DNA of 64,000 nucleotides from assembly GCF_000764305.2 (NCBI RefSeq), contig NW_025930454.1, positions 1 to 64,000 of the forward strand, given 5' to 3'. Under the pieces are notes generated by a model. The model did not search any database, was not told where the DNA came from, and saw only the letters and a program-made list of their open reading frames with translations. The translations under genes were made by a program, and so were the position numbers. Below, piece by piece: positions 24,101 through 35,551 of this stretch (its first letter is position 1; each line of letters opens with the position of its first letter). Origin of the DNA: Hyalella azteca. Taxonomy: Eukaryota; Arthropoda; Malacostraca; Amphipoda; Hyalellidae.

Positions 24101-26190
24101 CGTAATATGAAATGTCGGTTGACACCTAAATTGCTTTGCATTCATGAGATGATTACTTGAAAATTATCCAATAAAGAGGTAGTGCCTCATCTTAGTTCAT
24201 TCAATTGTGCAGGTTATTTGGGTTCTTCTATTTAAATCTTGCTTATTCTTATTTGGTAATTGGCTCTACAAGCTTTTATTTCTTAAATTCTGTCATCAAA
24301 TTCTGCAATCTCGACTGATATTTATGTTCTTCCTATCTTCCCAAATATGAAATTGTCGAAATAACTGCTGGTTATGTAATTTCATACTGGCAGCTCGAAA
24401 TTATTTTCTTCTCCCGTGTGAAATTGTCATTCTAATTGCATGTTTATCTAACTTTAATTAGGTCGCTCAAAATTACAAGTCCGACTTCACCTTCGCGGTT
24501 GCAAACAACAACGACTTCGCGCACGAGATTGAAGAGTTTGGCCTGTCCTACGTGTCGGGGGAGAAGCCTGTGGTATGCGGCAGGGATGCCCAAGGGCAGA
24601 AGTTCGTCATGAAGGATGAGTTCAGGTAATTCCTAACTTACTTTATCAAGTATGCTCGTAGCTAATTGTGAGTTGCAAATACTATATCAATTATGAGTTT
24701 GGGTTGAAAAATCGTTCATCATTATTTTGTAAGTGAAGTAATAGAAATAGAAATTTGTTGTACAGAGACCTATAATATCGGCAAAGCCTCTGAGTTGCTT
24801 CAAATTCCAAGCCAATATCAGCGGTTCTGTCAGTTTTCGAGCTCAACTTTTTCATCACAATAATATATTTTAATTTTCTCACTGTTTAACTTGATGCTCC
24901 TTAAAACTTCCAAGCCAGAGCAGTCGCGCTGACCAAAGTTTTTTCACCTTTATTATCTGGAAATTATTTTTTCAGCCTGGAAAGCTTCGAGAGCTTTTTG
25001 AAGCAGCTGAAGGCCGGCGAGCTGGAGCCTTTCGTGAAGTCTGAGCCCATACCTGAGATCCAAGGCAACGTGATCGTGGCGGTGGGCGAGAACTTCGATG
25101 AGGTGGTCACCAACAGCGGTAGGGACGCGCTGGTCGAGTTCTACGCGCCATGGTGCGGCCACTGCAAGAAACTCACCCCCATTTATGATGAGCTCGGCGA
25201 CGCCGTGAGTCCGCGCGTCGCAAATCAATCATGCTGCCTTACTATCTTGAACAATCTAAGTATACGTAGTGGCCAATTTCTCGTCTGTGATTAGTGGATC
25301 TAGCCTGAAATACTGCCAGTGATTGGCAGACTGAGTTGCGAACCCCTGAAATATTTTTGATAGTATGGAACCATTTGAGTTCCTCATATGCTCAGTTGTC
25401 AATTTCATTTCATTGTTTGATAGTAATTTTCTATGCACATGTTAATCCCTCACGTTTGCAATTGTTCATAATGATGGTCTATATTTTAACCGTTGAACTC
25501 AGTTTTAACCAATATACTACATTATTTTAGAATAGTTCTGCCCAACATAATGGTTCCTTCCCTACCCAGTTTGGTCTCTGTAAGCAGGAATGATTTTCTG
25601 TTTTATTGCAGATGGCTGGCGAAGATGTTGACATCATCAAAATGGACGCTACTGCCAATGATGTCCCACCAGCGTTCAATGTCAGAGGTTTCCCGACCTT
25701 GTATTGGAAGCCTAAGTCCGGCAAGCCTGTGCCTTACGAGGTCAGTAACTCATAACATGTGTTACCCGTCGTTTTGTTTATTTGATTTGAATGGCGAGTT
25801 TCCGGTATGAAGCACAGACGTGTCTTCAAGACTAACTACTGATGAGGCTTTTCATGGGGAAATCTACTGCATGTAGGTTTTACCACTTGCAGCGTGGAGC
25901 TATGACAATTAATTTCTTAATTATTTTAGCCTAGAATTAATTTTGAGAGCAAATATGTTTTATTTTCTTTGTATGTTTCGTTATGATCTATAATTACGGT
26001 ATAATGTAAAGTTACGTGTAAAAGACATTTGCCACTAGAAATTTTATTCATTACTAACCAAGAATCATGATTTGTTGATGTGCAGGGAGGGCGAGAACTC
26101 GACGACTTTATCAAGTACATCGCCCAGCACGCAACTGACGAGCTCAAGGGCTACACGCGTAGCGGCAAATCCACCAAGGACGAGCTGTAA
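21117..26190 (+). CDS. PDIA3: Protein disulfide-isomerase A3 (ERp57/ERp60)
   Basis: Ten exons: 21117-21259, 21626-21713, 22403-22523, 22807-22938, 23151-23358, 23817-23949, 24462-24625, 24976-25204, 25612-25740 and 26086-26190, about 483 residues. The start has a signal peptide ([18 protein letters not shown]). Two thioredoxin domains flank b and b': WCGHC at residues 48-52 and 389-393, with cis-proline contexts TGYPT (about 94-98) and RGFPT (about 431-435). It ends in KDEL, an ER retrieval signal. The segments [30 protein letters not shown] and YEGGREL are characteristic of ERp57 rather than P4HB or ERp72. The enzyme catalyses disulfide formation and isomerisation in the ER lumen; vertebrate ERp57 works on glycoproteins with calnexin and calreticulin. 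Vertebrate ERp57 ends QEDL, so KDEL is a lineage difference. All splice sites keep frame and no damage is seen. Confidence 0.96.
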
Positions 26191-27225
26191 TTCTTCACCA
26201 CCGTTCTCTGTGTGGTGTACCGATAGCATTTTTACTTCATGCGTACTGTGTTGCCCCTTTTCTGTGGTCGCGTTGTGTTTCATGTGTGCAGATGATGCAC
26301 GTTTGCCGCGTTACATTTCCAAGGTTGGCGTGCAGACGGCACAATGTGCAGCGCAAGCCAATTATGTCTGATAAAATGAATGTTCCGCGACTGCCAGTGG
26401 CCCTGCAGTTCGTTGATTTATTTAGCAGTTAAGTTCGCGCATGCGTTTTATTTTTTATTTTTGCTTCTCACTTGACTTATGTGCGAGTGCGTACCCAAGC
26501 TTAGTGTACTAGTTTGAATCGATTAATTAGTCACTGTCCGGCATTGTTCGTATGAATAGTTCGATCAGTATTGCTGAGTAATCATTCCTGATGACTGGTT
26601 GGTGCGCCTAACTCTCTTGAAATTAATTGCATTGATATGTTTCATTTTTGTTTGTACATCACCCAGGCTTTTTTTCAAGCCTATCGGTGATAGTGCCGTT
26701 AGCCGGTCAAGTGAACATTAAGTGGAGTTTTGTACGTAAATTGTTTTATTTTCCCTCGTGAGATGGAACTCCTGTAGAGAGAAATCGCGTCATTTTGGAT
26801 GAGATTAGTAAATCCAAATCCCCTTTCGACCCCTGAGCTGTAATGATGAAAGGATGCCAGGTTCCTGTGGACATTTTCTACTGAATCTTTTTGATCTCAT
26901 GGGCGAGAATGTTTAAAGTGCTGATGTCTGGACGCGCNAATGACATGTCACTAAGTAACTTTGGCTGTCGTGTGCACTAGCTTATAATGACATATCACAA
27001 AGTTCCTTTGGCTGGCTGATATGTGCACTAGCTTATAATAACATATCCCAACAAACAGCTAAAAATAATGAACTTATCATAATAACCAGGTACAAATATG
27101 TTCCTTTGGAGTTAACAAAAGTGAAGCTACCCAAGTATAGCTACACTCTACTTAGTCTACTACAATTTATGGTCTTTTATTGATATACGACAGGCAAGCA
27201 AAAATGCAATCAGTGATTATTATCA
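26191..27225. other. PDIA3 3' UTR and intergenic DNA
   Basis: The first several hundred bases are probably 3' UTR, though no exact AATAAA was found. An unresolved base (n) is at 26938. A short imperfect duplication (tgtgcactagcttataatgac and a related copy) lies at 26940-27050. No gene is seen. Confidence 0.45.
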
Positions 27226-27229
27226 ATGC

Positions 27230-28035
27230 AGAAAGTCTTTCACTGATGAAACTCTATGAAGCAGTTTTTGCAGAGTTACAGCAGAGATGCAGTTTGGAGT
27301 ATTCACATTCTACGGCAGGTCTTGCTTCTTCTCCCTTCTTCGAGCACACCTTGACACCTGCCCCTGGACACATTGAACTGAGGCCAAAGTTCTCCTACAT
27401 TAGACAATCTCACTGAAGCTGGAGTCGAGAAGTCACTCTTTCTACGTCTCTTGCAGCTTGCTGTTGGCTTGGTTGAAAATGTTGAGAGTCATGTGCCCAG
27501 TTCTTTCCAGTAATCCAGGAGACTAATCGTTCGGTGTCCAGCATCTCTATCTAGCATAAATGAATTGATTATGGCCATGTCAGGCAATCAAAAGAAGATC
27601 CAATGCCAGCATTTGATGTTTTTCTTGTTGATGCCGTACAACTGACGTAGTTGGTCATGCCTATCAAGCCCTCTCATGTGTTCAAAGTAGTCTTTGATGG
27701 CGAGAGGATACATCACAATTATTTTTTGACTATATTTTGCAGATGGGAAACTGTTGAAATTTCAATTCCATGTAAGTTTGAAATCAGATGAACTGCTTTC
27801 GAGTCCATCCACTTGAAACAGTTATTCCTTCTTGCGTTGTTGAGATGCAGCAATCAGTGGCATTTTCTTCAGAAGTGATCTGTATCACAAATTGTTCATC
27901 ATCGTCGGACGAGGCTGCTATATTGTGAGAAAGCACTGTAATGTTCTCTGCAGGTTCATGGCCACTCTCAACATCAGCATTAGAGCTGAAATTACTTTCA
28001 ATTTCTTCCAAGATTGAAGCAATCTCCTCGTCCAT
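27230..28035 (-). pseudogene. Decayed piggyBac-type transposase
   Basis: The minus strand starts with an acidic N-terminus (MDEEIASILEEIESNF, SSDDDEQFVIQITSEE). After a gap it continues near 27700-27540 with YPLAIKDYFEHMRGLDRHDQ, LRQLYG and a W-IFF-LPDMAIINSFML stretch, matching the piggyBac DDE end. Near 27400-27300 comes a Cys-rich tail (SRGRCQGVLEEGRRSKTC). The central DDE region is missing and stops interrupt the rest, so it is inactive. The 5' end of the element is probably the ...GGGTTAA at 28824-28830. The opposite end was not found. Confidence 0.75.
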
Positions 28036-28830
28036 TATAGGTACCTCCTTGTCATATTTACCTGAAACCGAAAATATTTATCATTACAACAAATAAACAG
28101 ATCGCTCTCAAACCATGACATGGTATAAAACGAAACCAAATGAAAATCATCCATATAAAATTCATAACAGAAGCACATATACTGAGTGTTATCATAAAAT
28201 ATACTCAATGAAAATTGGATTTTTCTGTATGAGTTTGTTATTGAAATCCGTAAACTGCCATATATCAGTCAATAAATTTTATAAAATGCAATTACATGGA
28301 AAAATTTTGGAATATATATGACTAAAAAACATATACCGAGTATTCTAAATCAATAAAGCAATATAATACACAGCAAAATTGGATCATCATGAATGAGTTT
28401 ATAGCATCACATAACATTGCAACCTCATACCACCAGGACATCTCAGTCCCACCTCAACCAGAGGGATAAATTAGTCCCACTCACATTTATGTATATATAA
28501 TCATTATTGGTGTATGACACTTGATAAAACACACCTCTTTCCACTTACTAATACTTTAGCAGTAAACTTGCCAAAAATGGTAGCAGTTCATCACACAGTT
28601 CTTTGTATAGGCTGAAAAACACAATGGGCAAAAATCATACTCAGCGCATCCAGCAATCACTTGATGCTCAATGATGTTTGTTGCGGTGCTAACTTCGCCA
28701 GATGTCACTATATTTTAGTGCAAAAGTGTTTCTAATATGTCCCAGTGGTTAACTGCGCCTCTAATGTTGTGCTGTTGGCAAGTTATATGGTAAAACCAAG
28801 AGCGGGACGCCACAGTCACGAAAGGGTTAA
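28036..28830 (-). mobile_element. 5' region and right end of the broken piggyBac element
   Basis: The stretch between the transposase start and a terminus reading gtcacgaaaggg followed by TTAA (28827-28830). Viewed from outside this is TTAA-CCCTTTCGTGAC, a standard piggyBac end. No other coding is apparent. Confidence 0.6.
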
Positions 28831-29390
28831 ATATGAATGTGCAGCAACGGGCCGCAACGCCATCACACATGAACATATATCTGCATCGACATCAAGTTAA
28901 TCAGATTTCTAACGCGTTAACCCAGGTTCTAAGAGTTGGCATAGTTATGAATATTTATTTATTATTCATATTTCATAGATCACAATTCGGCTGGACATCA
29001 TATGATCATAATCAGGACATGAGTTACAAAACTGAAGAATAGAAGGTGACAAATGACAATCCAGTAAATCCACATGGCTTGAGATTGGTGCCTTCTAATG
29101 CCAGACAGGAATAATGGGCAGATTTTTCAGAATACCGCGGGTGAAAAGAGGCTCTTCAAGGGTGAAGTTGGAAAATCGCGGGTGAAATTTTTGTCCTCCC
29201 TGGTGCTTCTCGAAAATCGCGGGTGAGATTTTACTGTTCTCGGGCAATTTTATGAAATCGCGTGTGAACAGCTGCTACCTACCGCAGTATGGAATTCTGT
29301 ATAGGTAATATATTATCATGTTAACAGTAGAAAATGTATCGAAAAATTTACCACCTTACACCTTCCACCGAAGTGACAATTGATACTCTT
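28831..29390. other. Non-coding stretch
   Basis: A short motif, 'tcgcgggtga' or close variants, recurs four times between 29136 and 29270, making a loose tandem repeat. No gene is recognised. Confidence 0.4.
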
Positions 29391-29391
29391 A

Positions 29392-29485
29392 CACTCCAGG
29401 GTGCAGAGAATGATAAAGATTTGAAAGATCTTCGGAGACGAATTAGCAGACAAATTTACATATCCGAAGATCTTGCCGACGCCAT
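29392..29485 (+). repeat. Dispersed repeat R2, copy 2 of 3
   Basis: It contains gggtgcagagaatgat, aaagatcttcggagacg, aattagcagacaaatttac and gaagatcttgccgacgc, in the same order as the minus strand at 5076-5165. The 63-codon frame over it is not credible as a gene. Confidence 0.6.
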
Positions 29486-30053
29486 TTACCAATCTTCCCA
29501 AAGCTTCGGCGACGCAGCAAAGTGAGCCAACCTTCCAGAAGCTTCGGTGATGCTGCCAATGATGCTTTCTGTGAGGCTACGTTTTCCGCAGAAGCAGAAC
29601 GGAAGAAAAACAAAAGAACGAAACACCAATGAAGTCTAATGAAGGACTGATTTTGGCAAATAGTACAAAGTTCAGGAGGTTGGAGGGAGTTTTAATTTTG
29701 AAGGTTCATAGCCTCAGAGTTATATTAAATTTTGATCCACCTAGGGTCATCCTGAAAGTCTAACCACTACTCTGAGAAAATTTGTACTTGCTACTTAAAA
29801 TTTACCATGTCCATTTTATTTACCAACTTGAAAAAAATAATAAAATCCATAATTTCCAGTAAAATTTGCATAAAGAGCGGCCATATGAAGCACTGAATTT
29901 TCAGCAAAAGAAGCAGGGATTGCGTGAGTCTTTAATTAAACTTTGTAACACGCAACAGACTCTGAAATATTCAATTAAATTACTAACTTTAAGAAGTGTT
30001 TGTTCCTTAACAATTTGTCTCTAAGTTAAATTAAGCAAACGAACTAAACAGTA

Positions 30054-31019
30054 GGGTAAACGCGGTATATTCCAACATCGTGGGTAATTCTGACACTTCT
30101 CAATTTTTTTCCTTTATATTAAGTTTTGTCTTGCGCTTAGTTCCACGCATTTGTTGATGGTTGAAATAGTGACGTCACACTCTTGTGCGCCATACTATTG
30201 CCAAAACACTAGGTCTGGGGCACTCTGTGAGACTGGGCCATCTGGCGGGAAAATGTTGAGATCCAAACTTCCAAAGAGAGACAGTGCGCGTCCGGCGTCA
30301 CCCAGTGAGAACATCGAAAAACATGTCAAAGTTGATAGATGGCCTTGCTCTACCAAATAGTGATAAACTGTTTGTGTAGAAAAAATATTATGGTTCGAGA
30401 CTTTTAAATTAATCTGTGAATATATTAGGAATCTTTTAAGTATACTTGTATTTGCTGATTTCAGGTGGTAAAAAAAATTAATAGATGATTAAGGTAAGAG
30501 ACGGTTTTAGACACAAAAAAACTAATTCCAAGTTTCTGACAGCTTGGAATTAGACACACACAGTTCATTCCAAGCTCTGTGCAAAAATTAAAATTTTCCT
30601 AATTAAAAGCTTAATAGCTCTTGATTAAAAGCCTAATTAAGTAGTGTTCAATATTTAATAGTGTTCTAATTCCAAGCTGTGTCATATTCCAATGCAGCTC
30701 ACACAGCGATCGGAATTCAAACACAAGAGTGTCGCAATTACAAATTAGTAGAGTTTGAAGCGCGGCCAGAATTAGTCTCACAAAATGCCAAATTTAGTCA
30801 CACACAGTGTTGGAATATATGGATTTGGTAGGTTTGCATTCTAAAGGCTTTTAAATATATATGGCAACATTTTGTGACGTTTCATTGTTGCTGGCACGTA
30901 GTGCGGTGTTTTGAGAGTGACGTAAAGCAAACAGAACTCAAGTTGGCCATTGGGTGATTTTTTATAGCCATTCATTTCTTGCAACATCCTTAATGTGTCA
31001 GAATATACCGCATTTACCC
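30054..31019. mobile_element. TA-flanked MITE, about 966 bp
   Basis: The left end is TA + GGGTAAACGCGGTATATTCC and the right end is the reverse complement, GAATATACCGCATTTACCC + TA. About 22 of 25 terminal bases agree. TA duplications suggest the Tc1/mariner superfamily. No transposase is encoded; the interior has internal repeats around 'attccaagct'. A solo copy of one end lies at 54801-54825. Confidence 0.8.
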
Positions 31020-31326
31020 TAGGAAGTAATAGTGTCTCACGACTAAGACAACAGCGAACCGAGTTCAATGTGATGCACACTGCCAAGGACATTTGGAGGA
31101 GCAAATGATACACAAACATTTACCACAAATGCATGTCTCAACTGATTGATGTCCGGTGACCGTGACCATTGATGCTGCATAGCTGCATTTTCACGCGATG
31201 GTGCCAATTATTATTAAAATTAGAAATAAAATTACGCACTTAGCTCATTTTTATTCTACAGGTGGGTATATTTGTTATATGTTGAAATCAACACTCATGT
31301 TTTCATTAAATTTTATAGTTATATTT

Positions 31327-31366
31327 TCCACCACCCCCAGGGGGGCGATATCGCCCACTTTGGGAA
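31327..31366 (-). mobile_element. Solitary hAT-like terminus
   Basis: Read on the minus strand this is CAGTGGTTCCCAAAGTGGG, then CGATATCGCC and a C-rich run. CAGTGGTTC(C/T)CAAA is a known hAT end type. The partner end was not found nearby, so the rest of the element is lost or unrecognisable. Confidence 0.5.
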
Positions 31367-31379
31367 CCACTGTTATAGA

Positions 31380-32168
31380 CTATAAAAATCCTTTCTTCTG
31401 CCAATATAGTACAATATTATATCTTTTTGAGTCATAACTTGTGTAAGATTTTATTGGTTTGTATTTTTGCAGCTTATAGAGTCTAATTTATGTTAGGTTA
31501 TTTTGGTAGCCCAAAATTTATTTTTGAGCTCTAAAATTTTAAGTGCAATGCATTTTCTTAACTAGTTACTACAATAGCTCTTCTATCTATCAAATCAAAA
31601 TAGATTTCACAATGCCAAAATTTAACATTGAAAGCAATAATAATTGATTTAATTGTCAGCTTTTGGTGAGCTAAGCTTGAAGATTTGAGTGAAATAAAAA
31701 ATAATTATTGAAATCAGTTTTGTATACTTGATGACTAATTATTATATTAAGATCTTTTGGAGTCAGATCAAGCAGAAGAGTTTTACTTGTGAACATCAGA
31801 ATTGCCAAGTTAGGTTGGGTAGATGATAGATCCTGCAGAACAATTCAAGACTTAACAACTAGATCTTTTTTGAATTTTGGAGCTACAAGATTCCTGCTCA
31901 ATTATCTAATTGTTGCCAATATAACTTGCCAATAGTATACAATTGAGCTGTGATATTCCAAAGCACAAGATTTGTATGGCATCTGTCATCATAAAATTGT
32001 GCTTAGAATGTCATAGATAGAATCGTGCACCGGGCAACATAGAATGAAAAGTAATTAACCTAAACTATGATTCATTTCTCCAAAAAATATGATGGTTGTC
32101 ACTAAAATGTTCCTTTCTGTTTCTTGTATGTTTTTTATGATCTTTTTTCTAGTGAATGAATTTACTGG
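31380..32168. other. Non-coding AT-rich stretch
   Basis: No coding signal, RNA gene or clear repeat was recognised. Confidence 0.4.
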
Positions 32169-32349
32169 GCCCAATTCAGGGTTGGTGATTTTTCTTTATT
32201 TTTTTTTAAATCAAAGAAGTCAAAAGATTTTATAAATATAAATAAATTTTATTTATTTATTAATTTTTTTTTGTTTTTTTGAAAGGTTATTTTTTATGTT
32301 GCAATTAAAGAAAAAAAGTGGTCTAAGTTACCCCATTTTACGGTACCAT

Positions 32350-32880
32350 TTAGAATACTTATGTTTTGAAAACAATATCTGGAAGATGGTGGCTGTTAGC
32401 TGCAACTCACTGTTGGAGTCGTTCTCAGAGGAGGGAATAACTGTAACAGTGAATTCCTATCCGATCGCTATGCTGCAATGTTGCAAAATTTCTTGCGGCC
32501 CATGATGGAAAACATTGTTGAAAATGAAGCATTGGGAGATGGGTGGTTCCAGCAGGATGGGGCTACAGCTCACACAGCCCGAATGTCACTCAATGTTTTG
32601 AAACACATTTTCTCAAACTCTGAGGGGTGATTTACAGTGGCCTGCGAGGTCACCTGATTTGAGCATTTGCAATTTCTTTCTTTGGGGACATCTAAAAGAG
32701 AAAGTGTTCAGAAGTCGCCCTCACACCCTACCACAGCTTAGGGAACGGATTATTACAGCAGAGGGTATGACCATACCTCGCCATATGTGTGAACGTGCTG
32801 TAGAAAACTTTCGAGAACGACTCCAACAGTGTGATGCAACTAACAAACCCCATCTTCCTGATATTGTTTTCAAAACATAA
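32350..32880 (+). pseudogene. Mariner-type (DDE) transposase relic, copy 1
   Basis: With frame changes it reads VTVNS, AMLQ-FL, GWFQQDGATAHTARMS (second catalytic Asp), WPARSPDL (third catalytic position), then SICNFFLWGHLKEKVF, RSRPHTLPQLRERI and a C-terminus ending at the stop codon at 32878. The N-terminal DNA-binding half is absent. At least two frameshifts or stops lie between 32490 and 32660. Confidence 0.8.
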
Positions 32881-33439
32881 GTATTTTAAATGGTATGTTA
32901 TGCTAATCTTGAGGAAAATGAACTTTTTTCTTTATGTACCTCCATTACTCTTTTATTTTGCCTCAAAACTGTTCAATCAGTTCTGCCCCACCCTGTATAA
33001 GCTAGCTAACACATTTAAATTGTATATTGTAATCGATATATAACAAATAGTCTAATAGTTAAAGACTACTTATAGCCTTTTAAGAATTAGCTAAGCTGCT
33101 AGCTACGTACAATGTATTGCACACTTGATGCCTCTGTACCTACCAAAAACATTCAATTTATTGGAACCTAATACACACTAAAGGCAACAAGTTTGTATAC
33201 CAATTTGTCATTCATAGTACATTTATACTAAACCATGAATAACAATACCTCAATATAAATTAAAGACTCACTCAATACCTATATTTAAATATATGAAAAA
33301 ATAAAAAAAAAATAAGAAAATAAAAAAATCATGATTTTTTTAAATCCAGTGATTTAATCATTTTGATTTAATCATTTTGATTTAATCATCTTGATTTAAT
33401 CATTGCCAACCCTGCCTAAAGGTCAGCATAACATACCAT

Positions 33440-33960
33440 TTAGAATACTTATGTTTTGAAAACAATATCTGGAAGATGGGGGCCGTTAGCTGCAACACAC
33501 TGTTGGAGTCGTTCTCAGAGGAGTGAGTAACTATGACAGTGAGTTCTGATTGCTATGCTGCAATGTTGCAAAATTTCTTGACGTCCAGGATGGAAAACAT
33601 TGTTGAAAATGAAACATAGGGAGACGTGTGGATCAAGCAGGATGGGGCTACAGCTCACACAGCCCGAATGTCACTCAATGTTATGAAACGCATGTTCCCA
33701 GACTCTGAGGGGTTGGCCTGTGAGGTCACCTGATTTGAGCATTTGTGATTTCTTTCTTTGAGGAATCTAAAAGAAAGGGTGTTCAGGAGTTCCCCTAACT
33801 CCCTACCACAGCTAAGGGAATGGACTATTGCAGAGGTTATGGCCATACCTTGCCATATGTGTGAACGTGCTGTAGGAAACTTCCGAGAACGACTCTAACA
33901 GTGTGATACAGCTAACAAACACCATCTTCCTGATATTGTTTTCAAATCATAAGTATTTTA
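33440..33960 (+). pseudogene. Mariner-type transposase relic, copy 2
   Basis: This is a duplicate of the relic at 32350-32880 with further decay: small deletions around 33700-33770 and a stop within the Gln-Asp-Gly-Ala-Thr region's neighbourhood. It has lost more of the reading frame than copy 1, which fits independent decay after the duplication. Confidence 0.75.
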
Positions 33961-34467
33961 AATGGTATGTTATGCTAATTGCGAGGAAAATAAACTTTCT
34001 TCTATATGTACCTCCATTACTCTATTATTTTGCATCAAAACTGCTCAATCGTTTCTGCCCCACCCTGTATAAGCAAGCTAACACATTTAAATTGTATATT
34101 GTAAACAATATATAACAAATAGTCAAATAGTTGAAGATTAAAGACTACTTATAGCCTTATAAGAATTGGCTAAGCTGCTAGCTATGTACAATGTATTGCA
34201 ACACTTGATGCCTCTGTACCAAAAACATTAAATTTATTGGAACATAATACACACTAAGGGCAACAAGTTTATATACCAATTTGTCATTCATAGTACATTT
34301 ATACTAAACCATGAATAACAATACCTCAAAATAAATTAGAGACTGCCACTCAATATATTGAAATATATAAAAAAATAAAAAATCATGATTTTTATAAAAA
34401 TCAAATGATTTAATTACATGATTTATATAATCATTTTGATTTAATCATTGCCAACCCTGGCCCAATT

Positions 34468-35549
34468 ATTGAAATGGTGTGAAACTACAAGCCCAGTCCC
34501 ATAAGCTTACAGAGGAAATGCCATACAGCTGATGATTTGAATCTTGCAGTGGACAATGTTGTTAATGGAATGAAGTTTTTTTAAGTGTTAGACATAGAAC
34601 ATAAAAAATATAACTCAGTACCGGTACTCACTGCAGTGAGTGACAGAGAGCGCATTTTCTTGCCAACGAAAACTTGAGGTCACGGACAGATGGACAGACA
34701 GACGGACATGGCGAGTACAATAGTGCATTTTTTTCCATAAATGAGAAAATGAGCTAAAAATATCTTTGTTAATGATTAATGGATATGGTAATATCATCAA
34801 TAAATGAAGAACAAATGCAAATCACAGAAAACATCATTTGTTCTACATCTACATCTTCTACTAAGGAGGACTTCAGAGTACTGTTAGTAATGGACGAGTA
34901 CACTCTGCATGCTTCAAACATTTTAAAATTATGTTTTATTTGAAGTGTCCTATTACCCCATTCCCAGAGGTAATTTGGTACATGTTTTTTGCTTTGAGCA
35001 CCTTACAAATAGCACATAGAATTTTTTAAAGATGCCATACGATAATCATTGCAAAGACCATTAAAATGAGTCTGAACTGTTTCATGGCAAGAAGTTATCA
35101 ACAAAAATAATTGTCCCTTATTACCCCGTTTGCTGGTATCTGGACCATGCAATTTTCACACATGTGTAGTAGTGAGTGTACATAGTTGCCAGCAGAATCT
35201 CTTGCTCTATGCAACTAGCACAAATTATCAAATATATTGCTTTGCCCAAACTGCATGGTTCATTGGCCCCAGATAGAGACAAATTCAGAAAAATTTTTCA
35301 TGGGTAACCCATCTTGAGCATGGGCATCACTGTTACACAAGTATTCACTCAGCAGGAAAAAAAATAGGTATAGGCGGTGTTACTAACTTTAATCTTAATA
35401 TGCTGAAATTATTTTTATTTGTCAAATTTCATCTGTCAAGTTTTGACACTCTCCACTTCTAGGGTTTCTGTGCTTATTTTTTCTAATTTTAGTCTGCTAC
35501 AATTTTATTGTAAGTAGTTCTATGTTCATTAATCTTCTTTTTTTTGCAG
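34468..35549. other. Upstream region of gene C
   Basis: No coding sequence is seen. A good acceptor (tttttttttgcag) at 35549 shows that gene C has at least one upstream non-coding exon. It could lie in this stretch or farther left, and could not be placed. Confidence 0.4.
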
Positions 35550-35551
35550 CC

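Larger units (their letters stand above)
32169..34467. mobile_element. hAT-type element with 8-bp target duplication and internal tandem duplication
   Basis: The target sequence gcccaatt is repeated at 32169-32176 and 34460-34467. Between them the element runs 32177-34459, starting CAGGGTTGG and ending CCAACCCTG, with flanking similarity (tgatt/aatca). An 8-bp duplication plus CAGNG ends defines the hAT superfamily. Inside, 32344-33414 and 33434-34459 are two direct copies of one unit; the first also ends in CCAACCCTG (33406-33414). Both copies carry a mariner-type transposase relic rather than a hAT transposase, so the element captured foreign DNA before duplicating. Confidence 0.85.
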
